Below, piece by piece: positions 1 through 11,746 of a stretch of DNA of 64,000 bases. Origin of the DNA: Edaphochlamys debaryana (Eukaryota > Chlorophyta > Chlorophyceae > Chlamydomonadales); assembly GCA_016858145.1 (NCBI GenBank), contig JAEHOE010000013.1, positions 682,001 to 746,000 on the forward strand, given 5' to 3'. Under the pieces are notes generated by a model. That model saw only the letters and a program-made list of their open reading frames with translations. It made no database searches and was not told where the DNA came from. The number at the start of each line of letters is the position of its first letter. The first letter of the stretch is position 1. Position numbers and translations under genes: made by a program.

Positions 1-1438
1 CCTCGCGGTTTGCCAAACCGTGACGGCCGTCAGTGAGTTGTGTTCCTCCTGGCGCCAGCCCGTCAGACACGTTTCGTCCCAGCCACAAACATGCGGGCGT
101 CCTGCCCTGGCTAGCCTTCCCATGACCCCCCATGATTGCCATCGGCCTGCCATTGCAGCCTCGCAAATGAACCCCCATGACCGCACAACCATCGGCCAGT
201 CAATGCAGCCTCGCAGGAATCGACCGGCTGCAGCCCAGCAGGAGGGCACAGCCCGGCCCGGCAACCTCGTACTCACGTTCTTGCAGGGCACACGCAACAC
301 ACGACCATCTGGCATTCGTTGCCAAGCCGGCGCGTCACAGGGTTTGCCGCGAGCCTCACAAGGGACACGACAGGGGATGTGAGCGCTCCGTCTGCTGCCA
401 CGCGTACACGCCGCGGCGGCATGGCTCGGTTGGATGACTACAGCAAAGAATGCATCCTAGTGTCGAACTGGCGGGTCTAACAAAACCCGCCCTCCTTAAC
501 CCACGCCAGGGCGCAAGCATGGCATTAGTCTACTTCTATCCGAGCGTCGAAAGCATACCCACGCACGGATTGACAAGGACGCAACCCTCACTGCAGCCCG
601 AAGCCAAGCAGGGACCACCTCCAGTCTTCACTTCCAGTCACGCTGGCAGATGTGTCTTGCGCGCTTCGAAACATAGGGCCCAAAGACAAACCTCGCACGT
701 ACCTCAGCCCCAGGCCAACTGTGGCCCGTCGCCAAATCACCCACTGGCCCCAAACGGCCCACCCAACCAATCTCGCCCAAGGCATGCCACGACGATTCGA
801 TCATCGTCCGATCCGAACACGGCGAATCAGTTCGGAGGCACACCATAATCGGGCATCATGCGTTTTCCGGCCCAACCCGCCGGATGGGCTCTGACCCTCG
901 GCTTGGGTGGTGAAGCCACTGTTTCACAAGTGCCACACATGATTGCTCCAATGGGGCCGCTTACTTGCTTAATAATAGTGATGACGGCGCTTCGCTCTTG
1001 TAGCCATGGACGCATTAGGGCATGTCGGCGTTCGTAGCTCTTCCCACCTCCCGTACAACGTTCTCGAAACGTTTGCCCCTCACCTCACGCGAACGTGAAC
1101 TCTTGCGTATACGGGCTCATAACAGCATGTGTAACGGCCTCTCCGCCTCCATCTGCTCCAGCGCTCAGACGAGAGTGCGGATGCAGGGGCGGCTCCCCAG
1201 TGGTGAAGGAACGTGGGGCCGGCGGCACGAAATCCCCGCGGATGCGTCCCCCTGTTCCGCCGTCTTGCTCTCCGCCGCTGACCTACTAGCAGCGCTTGCC
1301 GAGCTGCGACCCGCTCGCGCCCGAGCCGGCCCTCCGCCTCCCGGAGTGGACGCGGGACCTAGCTGTGCGGCCAGGCTAGCTGTGGGAGCCATGCCAGCGG
1401 TTACCGGGGCTTTCCCCTCCCGCCCTCCGCCTCCCACG
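1..1438. other. Left-edge spacer and likely 3' UTR of the 1439-7293 gene
   Basis: I see no convincing coding sequence here. The open frames present are short, overlap on both strands and lack splice sites that join to anything. The part next to 1438 lies downstream of a minus-strand stop and is probably its 3' UTR, although I found no minus-strand TGTAA signal. Around 119-215 a phrase beginning catgaccc and ending gcagcctcgca occurs twice in diverged form, a weak local duplication. Confidence 0.4.
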
Positions 1439-4400
1439 TCAGCGCGCCTCCGCCTCGTCGCCTCCCGCCGCTGCCGTCGACCCGCCTTCGCCGCCGGCCG
1501 CCAGGACAGCGCCGGTGGGGCCGCCGCCGCTGGCGACGGGCTCCTCCTTAACCTGCGGCGCGCTCCCCCCAGCGCCCGTCTGAGAATCTGCCTGCGGGTC
1601 CGGGACCGGGCCCTTGTGCTGTGGGCCCGAGCTGCGGGCCGCACCTCGTGGCGAGTGCCGCTGGGCGGTGTCGGATGGGTCCGGCTGCTGTGCGCCGCCA
1701 ACGCTTCGGGTCGCGGCGTCACCGGCCGGGGCAGACCCGCCGCCTCCGGTGACGGCCTTGCGCTTGCGGGACGGCGGGACGCCGCCGTCGCCGTCCGGCC
1801 GCGGCGCCTGTTGGTCAGAGGATTAGGGCGGAGGCAGCGTGCTTAGCTGGTGACGGGGTACCATGCGTGCGGGCTCCATACAGTTGAGCGGCCCTTCGCA
1901 TTCACCCCGCAGACTATAAGCAATGTTGTGTACGGCTCACGCTCGTCGTTTTCCACCGCGCGCTAGCTTCAGCCGTGTCAACCGTGATGGTATTGCTGTG
2001 TGCGGCGCGCTCGGCTCCATCAACCATCTACAGACGTGCCACCGCTCAGAGTAACGCACCTGGCTCTCTGGCGCCGCCGCCGCCGCCTCGCCCGCCGCCA
2101 CGGCGCCCGCCTGCTCCCCCCGGCGCTCGCTGTCCGTGCTGCCGGGGGCCTGCGATGCGCTCTGCTCCGAGTCAGACTCCGCCTCGCTGTCAGACGAGGA
2201 GGAAGAGGAGGAGCTTTCCTCCGTCGCGGCCTTCCGACGCCGCTTGGTCTTCCCGCCTCCGCCTCCGCCGCTGCTCTGCTCGGTTTTGCGCTGCTTGCCG
2301 GGCTGCGCGGCCGCGCCTGCGCCGGGGCTGTACTTGACGACCCGCCGCTTGGCACCGGAGGTGGCCTGAGAGCACAAGATAGCACGCAAGCGTCAGCCCG
2401 GGCCACGATTCGGTGAAAGGCTCGTGTGAGCTGTGAGCAGCAGCCCAAGCAGACGTCCTGACATGCATCTGCACAGAGTGGCAATCGCCAAACTGCGTGC
2501 CACAGCCCCCCTGACACTGCGAATCCCTGCACCTGCAACCACCGCACCGCTGCCCAGATCCCGAGCCCAAACCCAGATCCAGATCTGCCGTACCTGCGAC
2601 AGCACCAGCGTGTCGTCCGCCAGGCGGCGCCATTGAATGGTGGTGTGGGTGGCGAAGAGGCGCCAGGGCAGGCCGTCCTTGCCGCGGCCGGTGCGGGCCT
2701 TGATATAGAAGGGCGAGGAGGGGCTGTAGCGCGCAATGTCGGCGACGTAGACCTTAGGGATGTGCGGGTTGGGGCAGGTTGGGGGCAGGTTGGGGGCAGG
2801 TTGGGGCAGGCGGGCAGGGGCGTGGGTGGGGACTCGAGCTGAGCCCTGGCCCGTAAGGAAACGGCTCGGCACGTCTGGCAGCAAAAGAGCGGAATTCCAG
2901 TGATCTAGACTCCTGACCATCACCCATGCTTCCGCCCTTTGCCTGTTCTAATCGCCCAAGCGCACTGAAACGCACCTCCGGCAGCCTGCGGCCCTTGACC
3001 TCGAACTGCACCCGCACGTCCTCCAGCTTGCCGCCGCCGCACAGGCGCCGCAGCACCTCCCCGCCCAGCAGCGTCTCCACCTCAGCCTTGGTCAGGTAGC
3101 GGAAGAAGGGCCGCGGCGGGCAGCACGCCACCACCGCATCACCCTCGTCGCCCCCGGCCCCGCCACCGCCACCCCCGCCGCCGGCCCGCCGGGCCGGCGC
3201 CGTCCCGGTCTCGGCCGCGGCACCCGATGTGGAGCGGCTGTGTTCGCTCTCGTCGCCCGACCCAGATGGGCGGCCCGACCCAGATGGGCGGCCCGACCCA
3301 GATGGGCCACTGGTGTGGGTGTTGGCGGCGGGCAGCCGCTCCGCGGCCCCCGCGGCCGCGACGGCAGGAGCGGCGGCGCTGTCAGCTCTGTGGCTCCCAT
3401 CGGAGGCGGCAGCGGGGGCGGACGGGGCCTTCGCGGCGCCCCGACGGACGCCGCCGCTGCCGCTGCTTGGCGGGGCCGCAACGGCATCGGCCGCCGGCGG
3501 CGCCGGAGGCGGCCCCGAGCCGCCCTGGCGGCGCTCTGCCGCCGTGGCTTCGGCAGCCTCTGGCTGCTGCTCGTTCCTCTTCCGCCTGAGCAATCGGTCC
3601 TGGGCAGCTTTGTCACCTCCGCGGGCCTCACCCGCCGAAGCCTCGGAGCTGCGCGCCCCGCTGGCACCACTGGGCTGACTCGCGGCGTGGGCCCGGGGCG
3701 CGGGCGCCTGAGCCGCTGGCGCCTCGCCGCCGCCCGCGGGCACTGCTTGCGCCGCCGCCTGCGCTGCCGCGTTGTCCTCCGTGCCGCCGGCGTCGCCGGC
3801 GCTCTCGGCCGCACCCTGCGCCGCTCGCCGCGCCGACGCAGGCGCATGCGGGGCGGCGGGCTGCGATCCGGGCCCCGTCGCCTGCACCGCTGCCACGTTG
3901 GTAGCGCCTAGCGCCAGCACTCGCACGGGGGCGCCTAGAGACGCTCCCTGAAGCATGCGTGCGATCGCCTCCCGCTGGCGTGGAGAGTCGCCCTCGGCCC
4001 CGTCCGGCAGCTGTGGCCCAAGCAAACCCTGGCCCTGCTCCCCGACCTCCGCCTCTTGCTTCACCTGAAGCAGGACCGCTGGTGGCCCCTGGCCCCTCAG
4101 CTGGCCCAGGCGGCCCAGGGCCTGGGCCATCCGGAGCTCCGACGCCGCCGGGTTGCCGCCGCTCGCGCGTGCGGTTGCGCGGGCCGAGTGCTGCAGCCCA
4201 GCCCCCTGCGCCTCCGACGGCTCTCGGTAGAGCGCAGCCGTGTTTGCACCCACGGTCGCCCCCTGCAGAGGCGCGCTGCTGGCCACCCGACCGCCGTCGC
4301 TCTCGAGCCGCAGGCGGCCGTGGGATGAGCCCCCCGCCGAGTCCGCGTAAGGGTGGGCCAGCGCCGAGCGCAGCCCGGACCCGTCCGAGCCCCCAGCTGC

Positions 4401-7293
4401 CGTACCGCCGTCGCTGCCGTCCTGCCATGCGCGGGGCCTGTCGTACAGTGTACGGGCCTGCTGGTCCCCGCTGCCGCCGCGAAGGCGCTGCGTGGGCGGG
4501 GCTTGGAGCGGACGGGGCGGCTGCAGCTGCATCTGCGGCTGCAGCAGCGGCTGTAGCTGCTCATAGGAATCGAAGCGCCGCCGCTGGTTCCGCGGCTGGT
4601 CGTCGGAATCGCCCCGCTCCCACGCTCCCGAATCGGGCTGCGCGCTCCGGCCCGAAGCCCAGAGGTCGCCGCCGGGCCGGAGAGAGCCGGCTGCGGCCCG
4701 CTCTGCGCCGTCGCGAGGGGCGCGCTCCGGCTGTTGCGGCCGCTGCTGCTGCTGCTGCGACAGCTCCTGCTGGATCAGCAGCGCCCGGAGCACGGCCTGG
4801 TTCAGCACGGGGTCCCCCGCGCCGCCCGCCGGCGCCCTCGCCTCGAACCCGAGCAGCTCACCCGCGGTCTGGGCGCCCCGGCCCCGGCCCGACCGGCTGG
4901 CGATGCTGCTGCTCAGGTCCCGCAGCAGGGCCTCTGCCGTCAGCCTCTCCACACCGTCCTCCTCCAGGAAGCGCGAGTGCCCCCTCGCCTCAGCCGCAGG
5001 CCCCAGGCCCTGGCCCCTGGAGCCGGTGCTCGAGTCCTGCCAGGCGTCCCCGCCCATGCGCCTCCTGCCGTCGGCATTCGAAAGGCCGCCGAGGAGGAGG
5101 CCCAGGCCCAGGCCCAGCTCCAGGCCCGCTGGGGCCCCGCCCGAGGCCCCCAGCGCGTCCACTTCCGTCGCCAGGCGAGCCAGCCGGTCCGAGCCCGCTG
5201 CCGCGCCATCGCGGGGTGCCAGGCGCAGACCGCCCGCCTCCAGGGCCCTCTGCAGGAGCGCCTGCAGCGGCGGCTCCAGGCCCCCCAGAGCCAGGTCCAG
5301 CAGTTGCTCGTGATGCTGAGCCTCCGAGCGACCGCGGCCGCTGTCAGTCAGGTGGGGCTGGAGGGGCGGCAGGTCCGCAGCCGGCTGCTGGAGTCCGCGG
5401 CGGACGGTGGCCGCATCGGGCCCGGATGCCGAGGGCCGCTCGCGGTCGTAGGCACTCCGCTGCGACCCAGATCGCTGCGACTGCTGCAGCGCCGCCAGCA
5501 GCTGCAGGCTGTTGTGCAGTTGGTCTCGCTGGGACCCACCACCACCACCCAGAAGGCTCGGCGGGGCGGAGCCTCCACCGGGTGCCGACTGAAGCGGGTC
5601 CAGCTGGTCGTAAGGGCGGTGGTAGCGGCCCGTAAGGAGCTCGTCGTAAGCAGCGCTGGCCCCGGCCCCCGCCCCCGCTGCAGCAGCGGAGCCACCATGT
5701 TTTGCGATGTGGGCCCTGCCGCCTAGCCCTGCCCCGGCCGGCGGGTGCAGGTCGGGCGCCTGCGGCCGATCGCCCTGCCGTGGAGGCTGCAGCTGCCGCC
5801 GCGGCGGTTGGTCCAACCGTCGCAGGTAGGCCGTCAGTTGGTCCTCCGCTGCCGCTCTGGTCAGCGCCTCCTCGGCCCTAACCGCAGCGAGGACCGCGGC
5901 GGCATCCTTGGGATGCATGCCGCCGAGGGAGCCCGGGCCCTCGAGGCCCTGCCACTGCTGCTGTTGTTGTTGCTGTTGCGCGGACTGCAGCAGGCGCAGC
6001 AACCGGACCGTCTGCTCGTCCTGTAGCTCCCCACCCAGCAGAGCCCCCTCTCGGGCGGCCCTCTGCCCGGTGCTGTTCCTGCTGCTTTGCCCGGCCTGGT
6101 GGAGTGTGAAGGCCGTGGCATCTGAGCTGGCCCCGGGAGCCGCAAGCGCTCTGCTGCTGCTGCGAGCGTTTGTCCAACCGCCGCCGCTCCCATCGGGCAC
6201 AGCCCCCGGCGGCAGCGATGCGCCCACGCCCAGGCTGCTGGTGGGCCCCTCCTGCAGGCAACGCCAAGGCACGTGGGCAGGGGCTGTAAGCACCCTCACC
6301 AGCTAAGTATCCGGCATAGTCCCCCGGTGCTGCCCTCTTGCATTCTGATGCATCCCCGCAAGGCGTGCACCGTGCATTCCAGGGCATCCAAGGCACGCAT
6401 CAGTCGAACCATGCGATAACCACCGGCCTCCAAAGCCGCCCCGCTCTACCCGCCCCGCTCATGAGCATCATGGACCCGAATGGAGGCGCTATGAAGGGGC
6501 CTCGCTCGATGGCGTCTTAGGCTGAAGTACATCCAGGCACACACGGCGATGCGGGAGCGGCGTCTGCCCACCTGAACACGGCGGTCTGGCGGCTGCAGAT
6601 TGAGGGTCAGGGCGCCCTCCTGTGGACGGGCTGTCCACGACAACGTCTTCCAGTCAGCAAACCCCTCGACCAGCTCTTCTGCGCCCTGCACCACTCGCAG
6701 GCCCTAGCGTGGCAGGGCAGGGGTAGGCAGGTTGTAGGGTGAGGCAGCGATGACAGTTACGGGGGGCCCGGGGTCAGCAGTTCTTCGAAACGCCAACAGC
6801 AGGAGGGTTTCTGCTCTATGAACCCTAATGCAGACTAGCTCGCATCAAACCCGTGTCCACCTGGATGGTGACTCGGCCCGCCCAGACGCAGGCACCCCCA
6901 GCCGTAGCCCGTGCGCTGAGGAGGGCCACCACCGGGGGCTGCTCCCGCCTGAGCTCAGGCCAGCTCGCTGCTAGCTCATCTGGTAGAGGCAAAATCGCGG
7001 CACTGCGCGCCTGCAATAAACGAAACACAGCGGCACGAACCAGAGGATGGCAACACGGCCTGCCGAGTAAGTACAGATGGCCGCCCTGATCAGGCTGTCG
7101 GGCTATCTTCTCAAAGGAAATGTCGAGGCAGTGGGCTCTCGCGGTGGAGTTGCGGCGAAAGCTCGAAAGCTGCTATGTACTCAAGCAGCCCTCCAGTGCC
7201 CTCCTCCATGGGGCACACCTAAGCGGCTCTTCAAGAGACCTCGATAAGCTCACAGGGCGCGAGAGCTAGCTGCTGAAACCGCACCTGGGCCAT
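1439..7293 (-). CDS. Large low-complexity, probably nuclear protein with possible B3-like N-terminal region
   Basis: Seven exons join in phase: 7285-7293 (only Met-Ala-Gln), 6861-7010, 6572-6703, 2976-6251, 2594-2752, 2060-2365 and 1439-1807, giving 1,466 residues. Exons 2-3 contain LPDELAASWPEL and, later, LVEGFADWKTLSW; this spacing recalls the plant B3 DNA-binding fold, a weak inference. The 1,092-codon fourth exon is rich in Gln, Ala, Gly and Arg and has a triplicated Gly-Arg-Pro-Ser-Gly-Ser unit at 3258-3309. A more conserved-looking block spans its end and the next exon (FFRYLTKAEVETLL, then VYVADIARYSPSSPF). The C-terminus has a KTKRRRK basic cluster and an acidic poly-Ser run, as in nuclear proteins. 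The start is inferred: ATG 7293 lies in a segment copied at 9802-10142, and the donor after codon 3 (GTGCGG) is the one that keeps phase. I do not recognise the family. Confidence 0.6.
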
Positions 7294-7655
7294 TTCTTCG
7301 CAGTGGTCGTCGCCGTCTCCGCATCACGCGTTTCTCGTCCCCGCGTTGCACCTCTCGATTAGTTCATTGCTCCATTCCATGCTGGCCGTCTGGCCACAGG
7401 CACGGTTACGTCTTACAGTATTGCCTGCTGTCTGCTCTGTGTGCCTCGTGCAGGCAAAGCGCATAGCTGATGGCTTCATACGTCTTACCCAGCTGAGAGT
7501 TTGTGCCTGCGCGATGCGTTTGTGCCAGACTCCGTAGCAATCGAGCCCATCTCATTGCTGCGCAATGAGCGCCCGCGCTCCGCTCCGGCTCCGCTGTTAA
7601 GCACATATACGTGCTCCCGTATGCAGATGTCTCTCGTGGGTGCGTTGGCTGGTCG
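7259..7655 (-). repeat. Promoter/first-exon segment of the 1439-7293 gene, duplicated copy 1
   Basis: This segment covers the start codon region and about 360 bp upstream of the minus-strand gene. It recurs in the same orientation at 9802-10142, almost identical except for one 56-bp stretch (roughly 7371-7427) absent from the second copy. The left boundary is sharp at GCGAGAGCT and the right boundary at GGCTGGTCG. It presumably includes the 5' UTR and promoter, which would make copy 2 a promoter duplicate. Confidence 0.85.
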
Positions 7656-9801
7656 AGTTATGGTGACATGGCGAAGTTATGTTGAGGTTGTGTGCCCCAG
7701 CTGCCCCCGCCTGTCCCCGGCCGCGCGCAAGTCCCCAGGCGCTGCCTAGCGCTGTCAAGGGACCCGCCCGCAGAAACATGTTGCTGTGGCCTCCATCAGG
7801 ACCTGCGCCGATACATAGCGCGGGTGTAGCCAGGTAAGCCCGCGGGTGCCTGAGGTATGGCGAAATTACCAGGAACTTAGTAAGGCATCAGTACACGCAT
7901 GCGACACGTGACGTGGCTCCCACACTGCCCACTTGCTGCAGTTCCTATAGGCACGTCAGGCCGTTATGCTTGAGACTTGGAGGCTGGCCTTGTCGCATGA
8001 TACCCATCTGCCAACCCGTGCTGCCCCATGTCCAGCCTGCCTCCATCCCCAGGCTGTGATCCCATGCTTGCCGTGCCATTTATGGGAGGTTAAGATGAGA
8101 AGAACTTGCAGCAGAGCCTCATGTTCGTGGCGCAACACTGAGACGAGCTACGCGGCAGGTTGACCTGTGGGATCGAAGGCCATTGGGGGCCCTGCACGCT
8201 CCCAGGAGCCCGGCGAGCGTCGTCCCATGCTGGACTAGATATCCGGTACGCTGTGAGGGTGGATGAGAAACGGGGACGAGGTTACGCGAAATCAAGGCCA
8301 GCAAAGTGCACAGTGCTGGTATGAGGGTCTGGCTTGATTTGCCAGTTGGTACTTTGGACCACCTGATACCATTCCAGAAAAGGGCCGAGCCGAATTACCC
8401 CCCAACAGACCTGTACAGGCCTGGAAGCTGGAACCACGAGCTCAACATACGCGGCGAACACCGGCTAAGGGTGACAGGGCGGGGTCCAGGCAGGACCTGG
8501 GCGGAATAGAAGGAGTTAGAAGCAGCTGGTTAGAAGACATCAACGAACAGAAGGGGCCTTTGAAGGAGGAACTGTTGCTCGGCGGCGCATAACATGAGGA
8601 AGGGAGCCGTCGGGCAGGGGTTGGAAGCAGGGCCGGGAGAGCCGTGAGTGAGAAGTGAAAGGCACATCTTGTGAGGTGATGGGTGCTGTCGACAGAGGCG
8701 GGGCACACTCTGCGGCGGATAACATGACGGGAGGGAGCCGCAGAGGGGGAACTGTTGCTCGGCGGCGCATAACATGAGGAAGGGAGCTGTTAGGCAGGGG
8801 TGGAAGCAGGGCCGGGAGAGCCGTGAGTGAGAAGTGAAAGGCACATCTTGCGAGGTGACGGGTGCCGTGATTTTGGTGAGTGAGTTCCGGTGCAAGGCGT
8901 ATGGCCGAGGTGGAGCGACCCATATGGACGGTTTAAGCTTGCAAACGTTTACGGTAGGACCTGAGAGAGGTCATTGCGAGTCATGCCAGGGACTTGCGTT
9001 TTCGGCTTGCAGGGGAGGGGGCAAGCCCGTGAGGTGGGTCGCATGTCCCCAGCGTTCAGCGCTGTGACCCCAAGGGGGGTCCTTCATTGTGAACACCGAG
9101 GACTTGAAGGTGCCGTGCTGCTAGTGCTGCATGACTGGGCCCACACGTGCGTCTGCCGGCAGGCGGAGACCAGGGCGGCCAGGCCCCGTCTGCGTGGGGA
9201 ACGGGGTGGCCCACACGCAAGCGCCGAGGTAGGTTCACCTCTGCCAGTCTGCCGTGCCCGTTGCTCCGCACGGTAGCCACGGTTGCTATCTGCCCCTGCC
9301 TACCCATCTTTCCTCTGAGCGCCCACTTCTGGCCCTTTGCTGGAGCAGTGCGAAGGCAGCCACGCCTGCGGGCTGGCGGTCAGGCCCCGAACGGCTGGTC
9401 CCAATGCCCAAATCCGCGCCGTCCCCACTCCGCCTGCTGCCTTCATGTATCTCAGGCTGGAGGGCCCTACGCGCACAGGCAAGCCCCTCCACCCAGGCCA
9501 ATTACGCCGGTGGCCTTCACACGATGGGTTATCACAGGAGTACTAATGAGCGGGACCCAGGCTTGCTAGCTGGTTCTGCAGGTGCACTTGCTTTCACGGA
9601 TAGGAGGTTGGCTCCACAGACGGCGGAGATCAAATGAATACTTGAACCGGGACGGGCCGTGCCCCTGGAGTTGCTCTGCCAGGGGGACAAGAGAGACAAG
9701 GGGGGGGGGGGGGGGGTAAAGATGATGTAAGGACACCCCATGCCTCCTGCACACGTAAGGGGCTTTTTGGGCTGAGCCCCCGCCGTCAGGCTCTCGGGGG
9801 G
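7656..9801. other. Spacer between the two promoter copies
   Basis: No gene can be supported. The stretch has lower GC than the coding regions, short opposing open frames, the 180-bp-period duplication at 8570-8869 and a run of 17 G at 9700-9716. It may be sequence inserted between, or carried with, the duplicated promoter segments. Confidence 0.4.
8570..8869. repeat. Direct duplication, period 180 bp
   Basis: About 120 bp beginning aactgttgctcggcggcg at 8570 recurs from 8750 with a few substitutions and one single-base gap. Both copies contain the phrase gtgagtgagaagtgaaaggc near their right ends. The intervening roughly 60 bp includes a shortened, diverged version of the left part (ataacatgacggg). 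I see no coding content. Confidence 0.85.
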
Positions 9802-9802
9802 G
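9771..9802. repeat. Dispersed GCTGAGCC-CCGCCGTCAGGCTC motif, copy 1
   Basis: A roughly 30-bp phrase centred on ccgccgtcaggctct abuts the left edge of promoter copy 2. Close versions occur at 46176-46208 and, shorter, at 46412-46432. It may be the end of a mobile element or a recombination footprint; the sequence alone does not decide. Confidence 0.6.
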
Positions 9803-10142
9803 CGAGAGCTAGCTGCTGAAACCGCACCTGGGCCATTTCTTTGCAGTGGTCGTCGCCGTCTCCGCATCACGCGTTTCTCGTCCCCGCGTTGCACCTCTCG
9901 ATTAGTTCATTGCGCTGTCTGCTCTGTGTGCCTCGTGCAGGCAAAGCGCATAGCTGATGGCTTCATACGTCTTGCCCAGCTGAGAGTTTGTGCCTGCGCG
10001 ATGCGTTTGTGCCAGACTCCGTAGCAATCGAGCCCATCTCATTGCTGCGCAATGAGCGCCCGCGCTCCGCTCCGGCTCCGCTGTTAAGCACATATACGTG
10101 CTCCCGTATGCAGATGTCTCTCGTGGGTCCGTTGGCTGGTCG
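9802..10142 (-). repeat. Promoter/start-codon duplicate, copy 2 (orphan)
   Basis: This is a near-identical copy of 7259-7655, lacking 56 bp. It retains the ATG and the codons for MAQVRFQQLALAP on the minus strand, but then runs into unrelated sequence and a TGA after three more codons. No downstream exon of the parent gene follows. It is best read as an orphan promoter or 5'-end pseudogene fragment, possibly still able to start transcription. Confidence 0.8.
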
Positions 10143-11746
10143 CTTGGCCAAAGGAGCCCGAATCCGCTTTCATATTTAATATCGGAGGTGACATTGCAAA
10201 GATCCAGGCCCTCAAAGTTCGGGGTGGGTGGGTGGGTCGGGGGGTCCGGGATGTATCGTCAAGGGGGCCCAGGGTCTTTCGTCACAGGGGGCAGGAGCCC
10301 TTCCGTCGGCTCCTGCGCTCTGCCAGGGGTCCATACGGCGTGCATTGACAAGGTCTGATCTCTGGGTATGACTGAGCACCACGTACAGCGGTTGGGAGGT
10401 GGGTCCAGGCCGGGCATGACCCGCCATGTCGGCATGCCACCCGTTGCGGAACACGTGGGGTTCCATTCCCACTGCCCCCTGTTGTGTAACACACAGCAAC
10501 TCTGTCCCACAAAAAGTCAGAAGCACTGAGCGCTACGGTATTAGGTGCGGCAGGACCCTCTTCGTGCGGCCATGGACGCGTCCATGGTCATTGGGCAGAC
10601 CCCGAGCCTCGGCTGGCCTTCGCCCCAAGACGGCTTTCAAGGCGATAGCACACGTGGAGAGCAGTCCACAGATGCAGAAATGAGAGGTTGCTGTACGTTT
10701 GATGCATGTGCAGTGTTGCCGTACGCCGTACGGCATGGGTGGGTGGGTGGGTGGGTGGGTGGGTGGGTGGGTGGGTGGGTCAGCGGGGTCAGGACTGGGG
10801 TGCAAAACTTTCGTCCCTACCTCCCCCCTGCTGGCTCTGCTGCATGGAGAGCAGGGAATGAAGGCCCTGAAACTAGGTACTCGAAGGCGAAGGCCCATGC
10901 CCCATCCACAGGGGTGACGTGCGTGGGGACGACGGGGTGGCACCTGGACGCACACGCACCGATGCCCCTACGTACGTCATCTGCGCCAGGTCCCTGCCCC
11001 TCCGTACAGGTGGGCCCTGACAGGCACAGGACAACAGACGGGCAAGAGGGACAACGACGCCCGTGCGTCACCCAGGCCAGGCTTCGATGTGCCGCCTGGC
11101 TGAGGAACACCGTCTCTCTTTTCCCCCTCCCCCAAGCATCTTGACCCTGGGGGTCACACGCAAGCATCTTGGCTGGGTGGGGAGCCCCCTCCTCTCCCCC
11201 TGAAATGCCTTCCACGTCTATCTCCCCGACTGGGCCCTGGAAGTATCTTGAGCCGGCCCGTACGTCAACCGGCGTCACTCTTCTCTGCTGGTTTCGAGGC
11301 CAGCGAAACGCCGCGGGCGACGTAGCGGCGACGCCGGGCATCATAACTAAACGCTCCCTTTATCCCAAACATTGCCTTCGCTTGCGCAGCGCTGGTGCGG
11401 TCAGCCATTGGCCACATGTCTGGAACGGGCGGCGGGCAGCGGGCAGGCGCGGGTGCGCACGCACGGGGGCCATCGCGCGCCAACGCTACGCAAGGGACGT
11501 GTGTGTGTCGCGACTGCGTGGTAAGAAGGACGCCCGCGCCCTACACCTGTAGGGTACGTCTGCTGGCATTGGTTACGGACCGTTTCGTTGCGATCGCGGA
11601 CCTGATTTACCTTCTGTGGGCGGCATACACTCTGAGACAGTTACAGCTTGCAAGACCTCCAAAAGCCGCCGCGTAAACGAAGGCTCGAAATCACTGCATA
11701 CGCACGAGCGCTTCCGTTCTTGGGGAGAGTCCACTTGTGTTACCCG
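10143..11746. other. Spacer upstream of the 11747-14395 gene
   Basis: No supported gene. It holds the (GGGT)11 run at 10737-10780. The right end should include the promoter and 5' UTR of the following plus-strand gene, but I recognise no specific site. Confidence 0.4.
10737..10780 (+). repeat. (GGGT)11 microsatellite
   Basis: Eleven perfect GGGT units. The plus strand could in principle fold into stacked G-quadruplexes. It lies in the spacer about 1 kb before the next gene. Confidence 0.95.

Noticed and set aside
3959..5635. Long plus-strand open frame of over 550 codons opposite the large exon of the 1439-7293 gene
   Set aside because: Antisense shadow of a GC-rich, low-complexity exon. 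It has only Arg/Pro/Ala-rich sequence and no splice partners, whereas the minus frame joins in phase to six other exons.
6252..6387. Alternative 5' exon of the first gene at 6300-6387 (ATG at 6387)
   Set aside because: Joining it to the large exon would need a 16-nt or 48-nt intron, too short for this genome. Exons at 6703 and 7010 join cleanly instead.
6966..7000. tRNA-like D-arm phrase (tagctcatctggtagag) on the plus strand
   Set aside because: No T-arm (GGTTCRA), no anticodon stem and no pairing acceptor stem follow. The bases lie inside a coding exon of the minus-strand gene.
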